Source: Thermodesulfobium sp. 4217-1 (GTDB lineage Bacteria; Thermodesulfobiota; Thermodesulfobiia; Thermodesulfobiales; Thermodesulfobiaceae). From it: a stretch of 64,000 nt of DNA. The DNA lies in NCBI RefSeq assembly GCF_039822205.1, contig NZ_JBAGBW010000005.1, forward strand, positions 25,689 to 89,688, given 5' to 3'. The position numbers were made by a program, and so were the translations under genes. This document shows, one piece after another, positions 51,637 to 60,128 of the stretch. A model generated the notes under the pieces. That model was not told the origin of the DNA. It saw only the letters and a list, made by a program, of their open reading frames with translations, and searched no databases. Each line of letters starts with the position of its first letter. The stretch's first letter is position 1.

Positions 51637-52797
51637 AACAAGATATTAATTGCTCCTGACTCATACAAAGGTTGTCTTAGCGCACTTGAGGTTTCTAATG
51701 CAATAGAAAGCGCTTTTTTAGAATTTTATCCAGAAATAAATATAGTAAAAGTTCCAATTGCAGATGGAGGCGAAGGAACGGTAGACGCTCTTGTAACGGC
51801 CACAGGCGGAAAACTTATGTTTAGTGAAGTATTAGACCCTTTAGGAGAAAAAATAGTTGCAAAGTGGGGTATATTAGGTGATGGCAGCACAGCTGTTATC
51901 GAGATGGCTTCAGCCTCAGGGCTGCCTCTAGTTCCAAAAGAAAAGAGAAACCCATACATCACTTCGACATTTGGCACAGGGCAGCTTATAATGGCTGCTT
52001 TGGATGCAAACTGTAAGAAGATTGTTATTGGAATTGGCGGAAGTGCCACAAATGATGCAGGCTCTGGAATGGCAAAGGCATTAGGCGCAAAGTTCCTTGA
52101 TGGCTCTGGCAAAGAGTTGTGCGATGGAGGCTATGCGTTACAGAAATTAGAAGGAATAGACATATCCAAAATAGATCGACGCATAAAAAACACAGAAATT
52201 CTCGTTGCATGCGATGTTGATAACCCATTGTGTGGACCTCGTGGAGCATCAGCAGTATATGGTCCACAAAAAGGGGCAACCCCTGAAATGATTTTGGAAT
52301 TAGATAAGGCCTTGCTAAAATTTTCAGACATTGCTCAACGAGTTACAGGAAAGGATGTAAAAAATACTGCTGGTGCAGGAGCTGCAGGAGGGCTTGGAGC
52401 AGGTTTAATGTTTTTTACCGAAGCATCTCTTATGCCCGGAGTGGAATTAGTCTTAGAAGTTACAGACTTCAATAATTTAGTAAAAGACGCAGACCTTGTC
52501 ATTACTGGAGAGGGCAACACAGACTTCCAAACTGTTTTCGGAAAAGCCCCAGTAGGAGTCGCAAAAGCAGCCAAAAAATACAATATACCTGTAGTCTGCA
52601 TTTCTGGAGGTTTGGGAGACGGTTACGAATCAGTGTTTGATAAGGGTATTGACGCTATTGTCAGCATCTCATCTGGACCAGTTTCATTGGATGAATGTAT
52701 GCTAAATGGCGCCATCATGCTAATTTCTGCAACCAAAAGACTTATAAGAACGCTGAATGTGGGGATGCTTGTAGAAAAAAGGAGCGGCCAAGGGTAA
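51634..52797 (+). CDS. Glycerate 2-kinase (GarK/GlxK family)
   Basis: A 387-aa glycerate kinase of family I. Motifs are ILIAPDSYKGCLSALEV, VPIADGGEGTVDAL, IGIGGSATNDAGSGMAKALGA, and the ATP region TAGAGAAGGLGAGL and DLVITGEGNTD. It makes 2-phosphoglycerate from glycerate. Its Shine-Dalgarno lies unusually far upstream behind a hairpin. No other serine or glyoxylate-pathway gene is adjacent. The end overlaps a terminator of the convergent operon. Confidence 0.94.
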   Translation: MNKILIAPDSYKGCLSALEVSNAIESAFLEFYPEINIVKVPIADGGEGTVDALVTATGGKLMFSEVLDPLGEKIVAKWGILGDGSTAVIEMASASGLPLVPKEKRNPYITSTFGTGQLIMAALDANCKKIVIGIGGSATNDAGSGMAKALGAKFLDGSGKELCDGGYALQKLEGIDISKIDRRIKNTEILVACDVDNPLCGPRGASAVYGPQKGATPEMILELDKALLKFSDIAQRVTGKDVKNTAGAGAAGGLGAGLMFFTEASLMPGVELVLEVTDFNNLVKDADLVITGEGNTDFQTVFGKAPVGVAKAAKKYNIPVVCISGGLGDGYESVFDKGIDAIVSISSGPVSLDECMLNGAIMLISATKRLIRTLNVGMLVEKRSGQG

Positions 52798-52814
52798 TCC
52801 CCTTTAAGCCGCTC
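52775..52814 (-). terminator. Terminator of the oxidoreductase operon
   Basis: Minus strand: GAGCGGC and GCCGCTC arms (52808-52814 and 52782-52788) with an inner AAGGGG pair, then a run of six T at 52775-52780. The T run and left arm lie inside the end of the glycerate kinase gene. Confidence 0.8.
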
Positions 52815-52821
52815 AAATTAT

Positions 52822-53364
52822 TTAGCCCTTTACCGTCTTTACTCCCAGATCTAGTGCTTCATAGTTCAGGGGCAAGAGGTGGTGGTATTTTTTTGAAAAA
52901 ACTTTTGGCAAAACTTCCTTTATGCTGTCCACAGGCATAATGTTTGACAAACTTACGTAGGCACCCAGCATAATCATATTAGCCAGCTGTGGTTTGCCCA
53001 TCTGATTTGCAAGATGATTGATTTCAATGCCAATAACCTTCGAAGTCTTTTCAGAGGTTACTTTTTCTTTTATCAAAGATGCATTGTACAACAAAATCCC
53101 ATTTTCTTGTAATGTTGGCGCAAACTTCTCAAGTGATGGCTGATTCATAATTATTAAAGAAGTTGGCTCATCAATATATGGCGAGGAAACAACTTCATCT
53201 GATACAACTACCATACAATTAGCCGTGCCGCCTCTCTGTTCTGGTCCATAACTTGGCAAATAGCTTACTTCCTTGCCAAAATTAAGCCCTGCATAAGCAA
53301 GAACCTGGCCCATAGTCATAACGCCCTGACCACCAAAACCTGCAATAATCAATTCTTCAGTCAT
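52822..53364 (-). CDS. 2-oxoacid:ferredoxin oxidoreductase, gamma subunit
   Basis: A 180-aa gamma subunit. The N terminus (IIAGFGGQGVMTMGQVLAYA) and the GPEQRGGTANCMVV motif are standard. It belongs to the four-subunit enzyme that interconverts a 2-oxoacid and its acyl-CoA using ferredoxin. It overlaps the beta subunit by 8 nt and ends the operon. GGAGG precedes the ATG. Confidence 0.92.
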   Translation of the reverse strand: MTEELIIAGFGGQGVMTMGQVLAYAGLNFGKEVSYLPSYGPEQRGGTANCMVVVSDEVVSSPYIDEPTSLIIMNQPSLEKFAPTLQENGILLYNASLIKEKVTSEKTSKVIGIEINHLANQMGKPQLANMIMLGAYVSLSNIMPVDSIKEVLPKVFSKKYHHLLPLNYEALDLGVKTVKG

Positions 53365-54106
53365 CTAAACCAACCTCCTTATAAACGCCCAGAGGAAATT
53401 GTTTTGTCATGTTTTCTTCCACCCATTTTGCAGCGTCTACAGGCGGCATGCCCCAACCAGTAGGACAAGCGCTTAAGAATTCAACCAATGAAAAGCCTTT
53501 TTCTTGAAGCTGATATTTGAAAGCCTTTCTGACAGCACTTTTAGCCTTAATGACGTGTTTTGGTGATGAAACCATTACCCTTTCTATGTAAGAAACCCCT
53601 TCGAAAGGAGCAAGCATCTCAGAAACTTTTATTGGATAGCCCTGTTTTTTTACATCCCTCCCTAATGGAGTAGTAGCAGTTTTCATCCCAGGCAAGGTAG
53701 TTGGAGCCATCTGACCACCAGTCATTCCATATATTGCGTTGTTAACAAAGAATACACAAATATTTTCACCTCTTGCAGCAGCATGTACTATTTCAGCAGT
53801 ACCTATTGCAGCGAGGTCTCCATCTCCTTGATAAGTAAGCACGAACTTGCCCTTTGAAACCCTCTTTATTGCTGTAGCTACCGCAGGGGCCCTGCCGTGA
53901 GCAGCCTCAGACACATCAGTATCAAAATACTCATAAATATATACAGCACATCCTACAGGCTGAACAATTATGGTCTTCTCCCTTAGGTCAAATTCATCAA
54001 TTGTTTCAGCAATTAATCTGTGGATGATGCCATGGTGACATCCTGGACAATAGTGAAACTGCTTTTGTGTTAATGACTTTGGTCTTTCAAGAATTTGATT
54101 TGACAT
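53357..54106 (-). CDS. 2-oxoacid:ferredoxin oxidoreductase, beta subunit
   Basis: A 249-aa thiamine-diphosphate-binding subunit. YCPGCHHGIIHRLIAE near the start and the TPP motif GDGDLAAIG with NNAIYGMTGGQ are clear. Sequence similarity is to the KorB/VorA type rather than pyruvate oxidoreductase. GGGGAG precedes the ATG. The alpha gene lies 2 nt upstream. Confidence 0.92.
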   Translation of the reverse strand: MSNQILERPKSLTQKQFHYCPGCHHGIIHRLIAETIDEFDLREKTIIVQPVGCAVYIYEYFDTDVSEAAHGRAPAVATAIKRVSKGKFVLTYQGDGDLAAIGTAEIVHAAARGENICVFFVNNAIYGMTGGQMAPTTLPGMKTATTPLGRDVKKQGYPIKVSEMLAPFEGVSYIERVMVSSPKHVIKAKSAVRKAFKYQLQEKGFSLVEFLSACPTGWGMPPVDAAKWVEENMTKQFPLGVYKEVGLDD

Positions 54107-54108
54107 AT

Positions 54109-55161
54109 CTATACTCCCCTTTCCAGAAGAGATTTTAGTTTAATATAAAGTTCATTGGGAGATGGAACTACCCCGCCAGCTCTTCCGTAAAACTTTACTT
54201 CGATCTCGTCTGGCACTATGCGCCTAACATCTTCGAGCATCTGGCCATAGCTCATCTCACTAACAAACACCTGCTTTGCCTTCATTGAAGCGCTCTTCAA
54301 AGCGCTCTCAGGAAATGGCCAAAGAGAAATTGGCCTAAAAATTCCAACCTTTTTCCCTTCTCCCCTTAACTTCTGTACAGCATTTTTCAATATTCTTGCT
54401 ACAGTTCCATAAGCCACAACCAAAATTTCCATATCGTCAGATATATCCTCTTCGTACTTTATCTCGTCATCGATATTTTTAAATTTCTCCTGTAGATGGA
54501 GATTGTGCTCTTCTAACCCTTTTGGATCAAGATAAAAAGAAAATATCTTATTTGCAGGCCTTCCCTTTGCTCCGGTAAGCGCCCAATTTTTCACAGAAGG
54601 TTTGCTGGCGCCCTGTTCTGGCAAGCTAACGGGTTCCATAATCTGACCCAGCGCTCCATCTGCCAAAATCATAACTGGATGCCTATATTTTTCTGTTATG
54701 TCAAATGCGTCATAAACCATAGATGCTGCCTCAGAAACAGATGATGGAGCAAATGTGATTAGTTTGTAATCTCCATGTCCACCGCCTTTTGTAGACTGAA
54801 AATAATCGCTTTGGGATGGCTGGATGTTTCCAAGTCCAGGACCGCCTCTCATAACGTTTATTAGAACGGCAGGCAGCTCTGCACCCACCAAATATGAAAT
54901 TCCTTCCTGCATTAAGCTTACACCAGGGCTAGAAGACGATGTCATGACCCTTACCCCAGCAGCTGCAGCACCATAAACCATATTTATAACTGATACCTCG
55001 CTTTCAGCCTGTAAAAATACTCCTCCAGCTTCTGGCATCCTTCTTGACATATAGTGAATTAGCTCTGTCTGAGGAGTAATAGGATAACCAAAATAGGCAC
55101 TACATCCAGCCCTTATTGCCGCCTCAGCCATAGCTTCCGTCCCTTTCATTAAAACTCTCAC
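54109..55161 (-). CDS. 2-oxoacid:ferredoxin oxidoreductase, alpha subunit (VorB/KorA type)
   Basis: A 350-aa alpha subunit. MKGTEAMAEAAIRAGC, YFGYPITPQTELI, AESEVSVINMVYGAAAAG and TSSSSPGVSLMQEGISYL follow the KorA/VorB consensus; the C-terminal half holds the pyrimidine-binding region. The likely substrate is 2-oxoisovalerate or 2-oxoglutarate; sequence does not settle it. The start is GTG with GGAGGG upstream. Confidence 0.92.
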   Translation of the reverse strand: MRVLMKGTEAMAEAAIRAGCSAYFGYPITPQTELIHYMSRRMPEAGGVFLQAESEVSVINMVYGAAAAGVRVMTSSSSPGVSLMQEGISYLVGAELPAVLINVMRGGPGLGNIQPSQSDYFQSTKGGGHGDYKLITFAPSSVSEAASMVYDAFDITEKYRHPVMILADGALGQIMEPVSLPEQGASKPSVKNWALTGAKGRPANKIFSFYLDPKGLEEHNLHLQEKFKNIDDEIKYEEDISDDMEILVVAYGTVARILKNAVQKLRGEGKKVGIFRPISLWPFPESALKSASMKAKQVFVSEMSYGQMLEDVRRIVPDEIEVKFYGRAGGVVPSPNELYIKLKSLLERGV

Positions 55162-55185
55162 AATATCCCTCCTTTACAAAGCTTT

Positions 55186-55410
55186 TTATTTTTCTACTTC
55201 TACTTTTTCGTCTCTATAAACTGTTATTGCAGTATCGGGGCAAACCATATAGCAAAACCCACAGCCTTTACAATCTTCTCCTACAAACTCACTAACTTTG
55301 TAGCTTTTTGAATTGAAATTTTCTCCAATCCTTAGGTTTCCAAAATTGCACGCTGCTACGCATAGGCCACAGCCTTTGCATCTTTCTTGATCAATTACTA
55401 CCTTTGCCAT
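55186..55410 (-). CDS. 2-oxoacid:ferredoxin oxidoreductase, delta subunit (2[4Fe-4S] ferredoxin)
   Basis: A 74-aa ferredoxin-like subunit with two C-x2-C-x2-C-x3-C motifs: CKGCGLCVAAC and CKGCGFCYMVC. It carries electrons to and from the oxidoreductase. I start it at ATG 55410, with GGGAGGAA about 10 nt upstream; the longer frame has no better site. It lies 24 nt before the alpha gene. Confidence 0.92.
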   Translation of the reverse strand: MAKVVIDQERCKGCGLCVAACNFGNLRIGENFNSKSYKVSEFVGEDCKGCGFCYMVCPDTAITVYRDEKVEVEK

Positions 55411-55415
55411 CTTAT

Positions 55416-56081
55416 TTAGTTCCTCCCTTCTTCCCATGGATAGAATAAAAAAGGATTTATAGGAATATAGTTTTTAAAATCTTTTGCGAAATCTTCCTGA
55501 ACAAATCTAAAGAGAACCTCAAGATTTAGCTTTTCTACAATATCATTGGCCAAATTTTCTCCAAAGGTCAATTCTTCTAATGTAGCTCCTGCGCCCAGAT
55601 AAAGGTTTATTATCACATTTTTGAAAACAAGCTTGCTCGAATCCTGGATAGACTTGATCGTTTCAAGCACTGCCTCGTACGAGCTTGAAAATGGCCTGAA
55701 TGGGTTAAATACAAAAATTGGCACAGTGTTTCTCTTAACCAAAACATCGTTCAATGAACCCAGAACAACAGATCCATCGCTATTGCCACCCACATCAATA
55801 ATTAAAAAGTTCCTATAATCCTCAATCAAACCTCTAATTTTATATGCGACAATCGGCAGATCCAGATTGATATATTCCTCTGGAACACTGACTATTTCAT
55901 AGGGGAATTTAAGATTCATCTCATTTTTCACATGTCTTATGGTTCTCATAATCTTTACATTATCAAGATCTACAATCGTCACAGGATTGTCTTTAGACAA
56001 TAAATAGCCCAAATTTAAAACGATCTCTGATTTGCCAGAGCCCGCTTCGCCACAAAGAATATAAGCAGGATAGTTATTCAT
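55416..56081 (-). CDS. ParA/MinD-like P-loop ATPase in the oxidoreductase operon
   Basis: A 221-aa ATPase. The Walker A is CGEAGSGKSEI near residue 10, the second motif is TIVDLDN and FLIIDVGGNSDG, as in ParA/MinD. The deviant Lys typical of MinD is not clear. I start it at ATG 56081, 7 nt after GGGAG; a TTG at 56138 has no site. It lies 5 nt before the delta subunit gene and 46 nt after the synthetase gene. A carrier or assembly role is possible but unproved. Confidence 0.8.
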   Translation of the reverse strand: MNNYPAYILCGEAGSGKSEIVLNLGYLLSKDNPVTIVDLDNVKIMRTIRHVKNEMNLKFPYEIVSVPEEYINLDLPIVAYKIRGLIEDYRNFLIIDVGGNSDGSVVLGSLNDVLVKRNTVPIFVFNPFRPFSSSYEAVLETIKSIQDSSKLVFKNVIINLYLGAGATLEELTFGENLANDIVEKLNLEVLFRFVQEDFAKDFKNYIPINPFLFYPWEEGRN

Positions 56082-56127
56082 TTTTTCTCCCTTATTAGAA
56101 AAAGGCAAACAGTTGATATTAAAATCC

Positions 56128-58260
56128 TCATTTTTCAAGGAGCACTCTGGAATCTACTATGACCACAGAATCTTTATAAGCAAAAACGGGATTGAATTCC
56201 ATTTCCTTAACTTCTGGGTGTAAATATAACACCTCAGAAAACTTGACAAGTAACTCAGCTATCTTCTCCTGATCCACAGGATCTTCTCCTCTTACCCCTG
56301 TCAAGATCTTATATGATTTTAATTCTTTGACCATATCCATAGCAATTTGTTTGGTTATTGGAGCCATTGCAAAAGCTACGTCTTTCAAAACTTCCACGTA
56401 AATACCGCCGAGACCGAACATGACCATGGGCCCAAAATACCTATCATTAAAGCCGCCGACAATAAGCTCCACGCCTTTCTTCTCCATTTTTTGGTATGAT
56501 ATTCCCATTATTTTTGCACTCGGATCGTATTTGTTAGCATTTTCAGTAATATTTTTATATGCATCAACCAATTCATCTTTTGATTTAATGCCTAAAATTA
56601 CACCACCAGCATCGGTTTTGTGAATTATTTCATGTGATACCACCTTGGCCACGCCTGGAAACACAATATTATTTGAATTGAGTATATCCTCTATAGATGA
56701 GAAAAAATAGCTCTGCGAAAGAGGCATTTTATAATCGTTTAGGAATTCTGAAAGAAATGGCTCTATCAAAGAAGTCTTGTTCGACTTCAAGGTCTTTGAA
56801 GTTATGCTCTTTGCTTTTTTAGATGCTTTTAGAGAAGTTTTTTCGCCCTGCCAGCTATCCTTTTCTCTGAACTTCGTATACAAAGATGATATATATAACG
56901 AGTCAATACAATCTATTATATTGTTGTATACGAGCATTCCCTTCTTTTCCAGCTTAAGTTTTATTTTATTTGTATAATTTCCGCCAATCATAATTGAATA
57001 ATAAGGTTTTGAGCTCATAGCTATCTCAGCTGGCAAAACGCTTACTATCTTTTCGTCCATACCAGGAACCTGTACAAGATTTATTCCCAAAACAGCATCC
57101 ACATCGTCATCTGCTTGGATAATCTTCAGTGACTTAACATAATCATCCTCATTTCCAGATCCGGTAATGTCCACAGGATTGTTTACGCTGGCAAAAACTG
57201 GCAAAAAGCTTTTTAATTTTTCCTTAGTAGAATCGGATAAGCTTGACATTTTAAAGGATTTCTCCATTGCATAATCAGTTGTCATAACTCCCGCTCCGCC
57301 ACCATTGGTCAAAATCGCAACTTTATTTCCCGTTACAGGTCCCGATCTAACCAATGCTTTGGCAGCATTAAACAATTCCCTATAGTCTCGTACCATAATT
57401 AGGCCTGCTTGTTTGCACGCACTTTTGAAAAGCAGCCCACTGCCAGCCATGCTGCCAGTGTGAGACGCAGCAGCTTTTGTGCCCTCCTCGGAAAGGCCAG
57501 CCTTCATAATTAAAATTGGTTTCTTTTTAGAAGCAGCGCTAGCCTTTTCAAAAAAAACCCTCGGATTCTCTATCCCCTCTATATAGAGGCATATTACTTG
57601 TGTGTCGTCGTCTTCTATCAGGTAGTCAATTAAGTCGAGCTCATTTACGTCAGCCTTGTTCCCGTAAGAAACGCCCTTAGATATGCCAATCTTTTCAGAC
57701 GCTGCCCAGTCCATAATAGCAGCAAGAAATGCTCCGCTTTGCGACAAAAATGCTATGCTGCCCGGACCAGGTCTTGCTTGTTTTTGTTTTGATAGAAAGG
57801 ATGTATCAAGCCTGGATTTTGCGTCGTAAATGCCCAAACAATTCGGACCTATTAGTCTCATTGAATATCTTTTTGCGATATCTAAGAGCTGATCCTCCAA
57901 GTCTTTTTTGCCTACTTCTTTGAAACCAGATGTTACAATAATAGCCCCCAAACAACCAGCCCTGCCAGCATCTTCTAAAACAATTGGCACAATTTCTCTA
58001 GGCACAGAAATTATGGCAAGATCTACTGGCTCAAACAAGTCCTGAAAGCTCGGGTAGGCTCTCATCCCCAGAATTTCTGTAGCATTAGGGTTGATTGGAA
58101 AAACCTGCCCTTTGAAATCAAGAAGGTTCTCCAAAATAGTATAGCCTACAGCGCCAGGCTTTCTTGAAGCTCCCAATACAGCGACATTTCTCGGATTAAA
58201 GAAAAAATCAAGCTCAGACTGCTCCCTGTTACCATTAGATGAGTGCACTAAAATGTCCAC
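56128..58260 (-). CDS. ADP-forming acetyl/acyl-CoA synthetase
   Basis: A 710-aa fused alpha-beta enzyme. The CoA-binding region begins FFNPRNVAVLGASRKPG, the active-site His is in KAAASHTGSMAG near 260, and the ATP-grasp beta part starts near 480 (SHEIIHKTDAGGVILG). It makes ATP from an acyl-CoA plus ADP and phosphate, or the reverse. With the oxidoreductase it could give substrate-level ATP from 2-oxoacids. The start is GTG at 58260 with GAGAGGAA almost directly adjacent. It follows the hydrogenase protease gene. Confidence 0.92.
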   Translation of the reverse strand: MDILVHSSNGNREQSELDFFFNPRNVAVLGASRKPGAVGYTILENLLDFKGQVFPINPNATEILGMRAYPSFQDLFEPVDLAIISVPREIVPIVLEDAGRAGCLGAIIVTSGFKEVGKKDLEDQLLDIAKRYSMRLIGPNCLGIYDAKSRLDTSFLSKQKQARPGPGSIAFLSQSGAFLAAIMDWAASEKIGISKGVSYGNKADVNELDLIDYLIEDDDTQVICLYIEGIENPRVFFEKASAASKKKPILIMKAGLSEEGTKAAASHTGSMAGSGLLFKSACKQAGLIMVRDYRELFNAAKALVRSGPVTGNKVAILTNGGGAGVMTTDYAMEKSFKMSSLSDSTKEKLKSFLPVFASVNNPVDITGSGNEDDYVKSLKIIQADDDVDAVLGINLVQVPGMDEKIVSVLPAEIAMSSKPYYSIMIGGNYTNKIKLKLEKKGMLVYNNIIDCIDSLYISSLYTKFREKDSWQGEKTSLKASKKAKSITSKTLKSNKTSLIEPFLSEFLNDYKMPLSQSYFFSSIEDILNSNNIVFPGVAKVVSHEIIHKTDAGGVILGIKSKDELVDAYKNITENANKYDPSAKIMGISYQKMEKKGVELIVGGFNDRYFGPMVMFGLGGIYVEVLKDVAFAMAPITKQIAMDMVKELKSYKILTGVRGEDPVDQEKIAELLVKFSEVLYLHPEVKEMEFNPVFAYKDSVVIVDSRVLLEK

Positions 58261-58268
58261 TTCCTCTC

Positions 58269-58751
58269 TTACAGTATATTTTGATCTTTGTTAGAAGCCA
58301 AAAAGCTATTAATCTCTTCTACTATAAGCTCAACTAATCTTGGGAGTTTTTCTTTCAATGGCTGACTAAGTTCCATAGAAAAGTCCAAATTCATTGGTTC
58401 CATGCCAAAAAAAACACTTTTCTTTGGCTTCTTATCAGCAAATTCAGCTAATCTCAGTGTCTCTGGGATTCCTATCTGATGGGGAGATAGCGCAACGCTT
58501 CTTTGATACTTCATCTCTTCAGGGTTATATTTATACATGGTGCCAGGTTCGTTGCCTCCCCTTATTGCATCCACAAATATAAGTAGATCTACCCCTTCAA
58601 AATAAACGATCAAATCAGGTCCGCTTGTGCCTCCTGCCAAAAGCTCTACTTCCTTAGGTAAAGAAATCTTTTCCAATTCCTTTATCACATGAACTCCTAA
58701 TCCATCATCTCCCTGTATCTCATTTCCAATTCCTATTACAACTATCTTCAT
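58269..58751 (-). CDS. Hydrogenase maturation protease (HyaD/HybD type)
   Basis: A 160-aa endopeptidase of the HybD family: VVIGIGNEIQGDDGLGVHVI at the N terminus with Glu and Asp metal ligands, and ALSPHQIGIPETLRLAE later. It removes the C-terminal tail of the [NiFe] large subunit after Ni insertion. AAGGGG precedes the ATG. It lies 8 nt before the acyl-CoA synthetase gene and less than 1 kb from the hydrogenase genes, whose large subunit ends in the cleavable tail. Confidence 0.92.
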   Translation of the reverse strand: MKIVVIGIGNEIQGDDGLGVHVIKELEKISLPKEVELLAGGTSGPDLIVYFEGVDLLIFVDAIRGGNEPGTMYKYNPEEMKYQRSVALSPHQIGIPETLRLAEFADKKPKKSVFFGMEPMNLDFSMELSQPLKEKLPRLVELIVEEINSFLASNKDQNIL

Positions 58752-58903
58752 AATTTCCCCTTAAAAAAGATTTAACCCCTAACAAATAACAAACAATTAA
58801 ATTATGAATTGGTTTTTTATTTTTGTCAAATAAGTTAAACTAATAGCTACAATTGAGTATAAAAAAACTATAAAAAAGTTTTAATATACGTTACACTTGG
58901 TAC

Positions 58904-59437
58904 TTATACGATAGTATTTATCTGGGTGCTTTTAGAATTTCCTGAATTAGATTGACTTTTCTGTCTTTCCATTATTGTTTTTTGCTCTTGAGCTTGAATA
59001 ATAGCCATTTGGGCTCGAGATGCCACAGTGTAATCTTGAGTGGAAGGTTGAGCAGGAGCTAAAGCAGCACTAATAACAGTATCCATTTTTTGGATTGTAG
59101 CGTCGGGATTATTTGGAACAGGAGAGACGTCTATGTTTACATCACCTCCCACAGCATAGAGCTTACCATCAGGACCTGTTACGTAAACATAGTTTGGGCC
59201 CGAAGTGGCCAAACCTCCTGATGCAGCAATATGAGCTTGTTCGTGAGCACGTACTTCCTGATCGGTCTTTATCAACTGTTGTAGTTGTTGCTCAACTTGA
59301 GCAGAAAACTTTTGTTTTAATAAAGAAGTAGCGTTGCTACTAGAGTTCTGATTTGATACGCTTGACACACTAGAAGCATTATTTTTTCCAGAGGAACCAA
59401 TATCATTTGACACCAACATACTATTGGTTTCAGACAT
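58904..59437 (-). CDS. SprA-related zinc-motif protein
   Basis: A 177-aa protein whose core matches the SprA-related family (PF12118 as I recall): DQEVRAHEQAHIAASGG (His65, Glu66, His69) and the following YVTGPDGKLYAVGGDVNID. The N and C termini are low-complexity, rich in Ser, Asn and Gln. The HExxH points to a metal-dependent protease or at least a metal site; the substrate is unknown. GGAGG precedes the ATG. It stands alone between the hydrogenase genes and the protease gene. Confidence 0.78.
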   Translation of the reverse strand: MSETNSMLVSNDIGSSGKNNASSVSSVSNQNSSSNATSLLKQKFSAQVEQQLQQLIKTDQEVRAHEQAHIAASGGLATSGPNYVYVTGPDGKLYAVGGDVNIDVSPVPNNPDATIQKMDTVISAALAPAQPSTQDYTVASRAQMAIIQAQEQKTIMERQKSQSNSGNSKSTQINTIV

Positions 59438-59480
59438 TTTAATCCTCCAACCGTATATATACTACATTATATTATATAAT

Positions 59481-59510
59481 AAAACCCCGGATTTAACATA
59501 CAATCCGGGG
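59481..59510 (-). terminator. Terminator of the hydrogenase operon
   Basis: Minus strand: CCCCGGATT arms (59502-59510 and 59485-59493), then TTTTATT. It lies 25 nt after the cytochrome b stop. Confidence 0.9.
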
Positions 59511-59535
59511 CAATAAGTTAAAAATAAATTTAATC

Positions 59536-60117
59536 TTAATCCTTTTTTGCGATACCAAAGAACATAAGCGGAACCTGATCCCATGCCTCTGTGACTGACA
59601 GGTATGCATGACCAATTATAAACATGATGAACGCAAACATACCAAAATAGTGCCACAGCCTCAATGTATACAAACCACCAAAGAAGTGCACTACTCCAGC
59701 AAAACTGCCCGTAGGCCACAAAAGCGCAAAACCTGTAGTTGCCTGAAAGATGAAAAGAACAATCAAAAGCCAGCTATAAGCTACCTTCTGAAGTGGATTA
59801 TATTTTCCAGTATGAGGATGCGGACCTATAAATAAATAGTATTTAATCTGAGGAATGATATTTTTAATGTCTTCTCCTGTATAGGCAAATTCCTTCCAGT
59901 CCTTATCAGAACCAGCAAATGCAAAATAAACTCTAAATATTGCATTTAGAATCCAGATAAACGCTAGTGAAAGGTGAAGCCATATAAGAGATCCCATCCA
60001 GCCAGGTGCAAATGGGCTGTGGATATACCATCCCGACACAATAAGACCTATCATGCAAAGCAAATTTATCCAGTGCATAGTTCTTTGTGGAAGCGGATGC
60101 TCTTCTAAACGCGCCAT
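59536..60117 (-). CDS. hyaC: [NiFe]-hydrogenase b-type cytochrome subunit
   Basis: A 193-aa membrane cytochrome with about four helices. His residues in MHWINLL, LHLSLAF, HYFGMFAF and IGHAYLSV are the likely heme b ligands. It passes electrons from the hydrogenase to the quinone pool. I start it at ATG 60117, with GGGAGGT 6-7 nt upstream; the longer frame to 60198 runs into the large subunit gene. It ends the hydrogenase operon 11 nt after the large subunit. Confidence 0.9.
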   Translation of the reverse strand: MARLEEHPLPQRTMHWINLLCMIGLIVSGWYIHSPFAPGWMGSLIWLHLSLAFIWILNAIFRVYFAFAGSDKDWKEFAYTGEDIKNIIPQIKYYLFIGPHPHTGKYNPLQKVAYSWLLIVLFIFQATTGFALLWPTGSFAGVVHFFGGLYTLRLWHYFGMFAFIMFIIGHAYLSVTEAWDQVPLMFFGIAKKD

Positions 60118-60128
60118 AGTATACCTCC

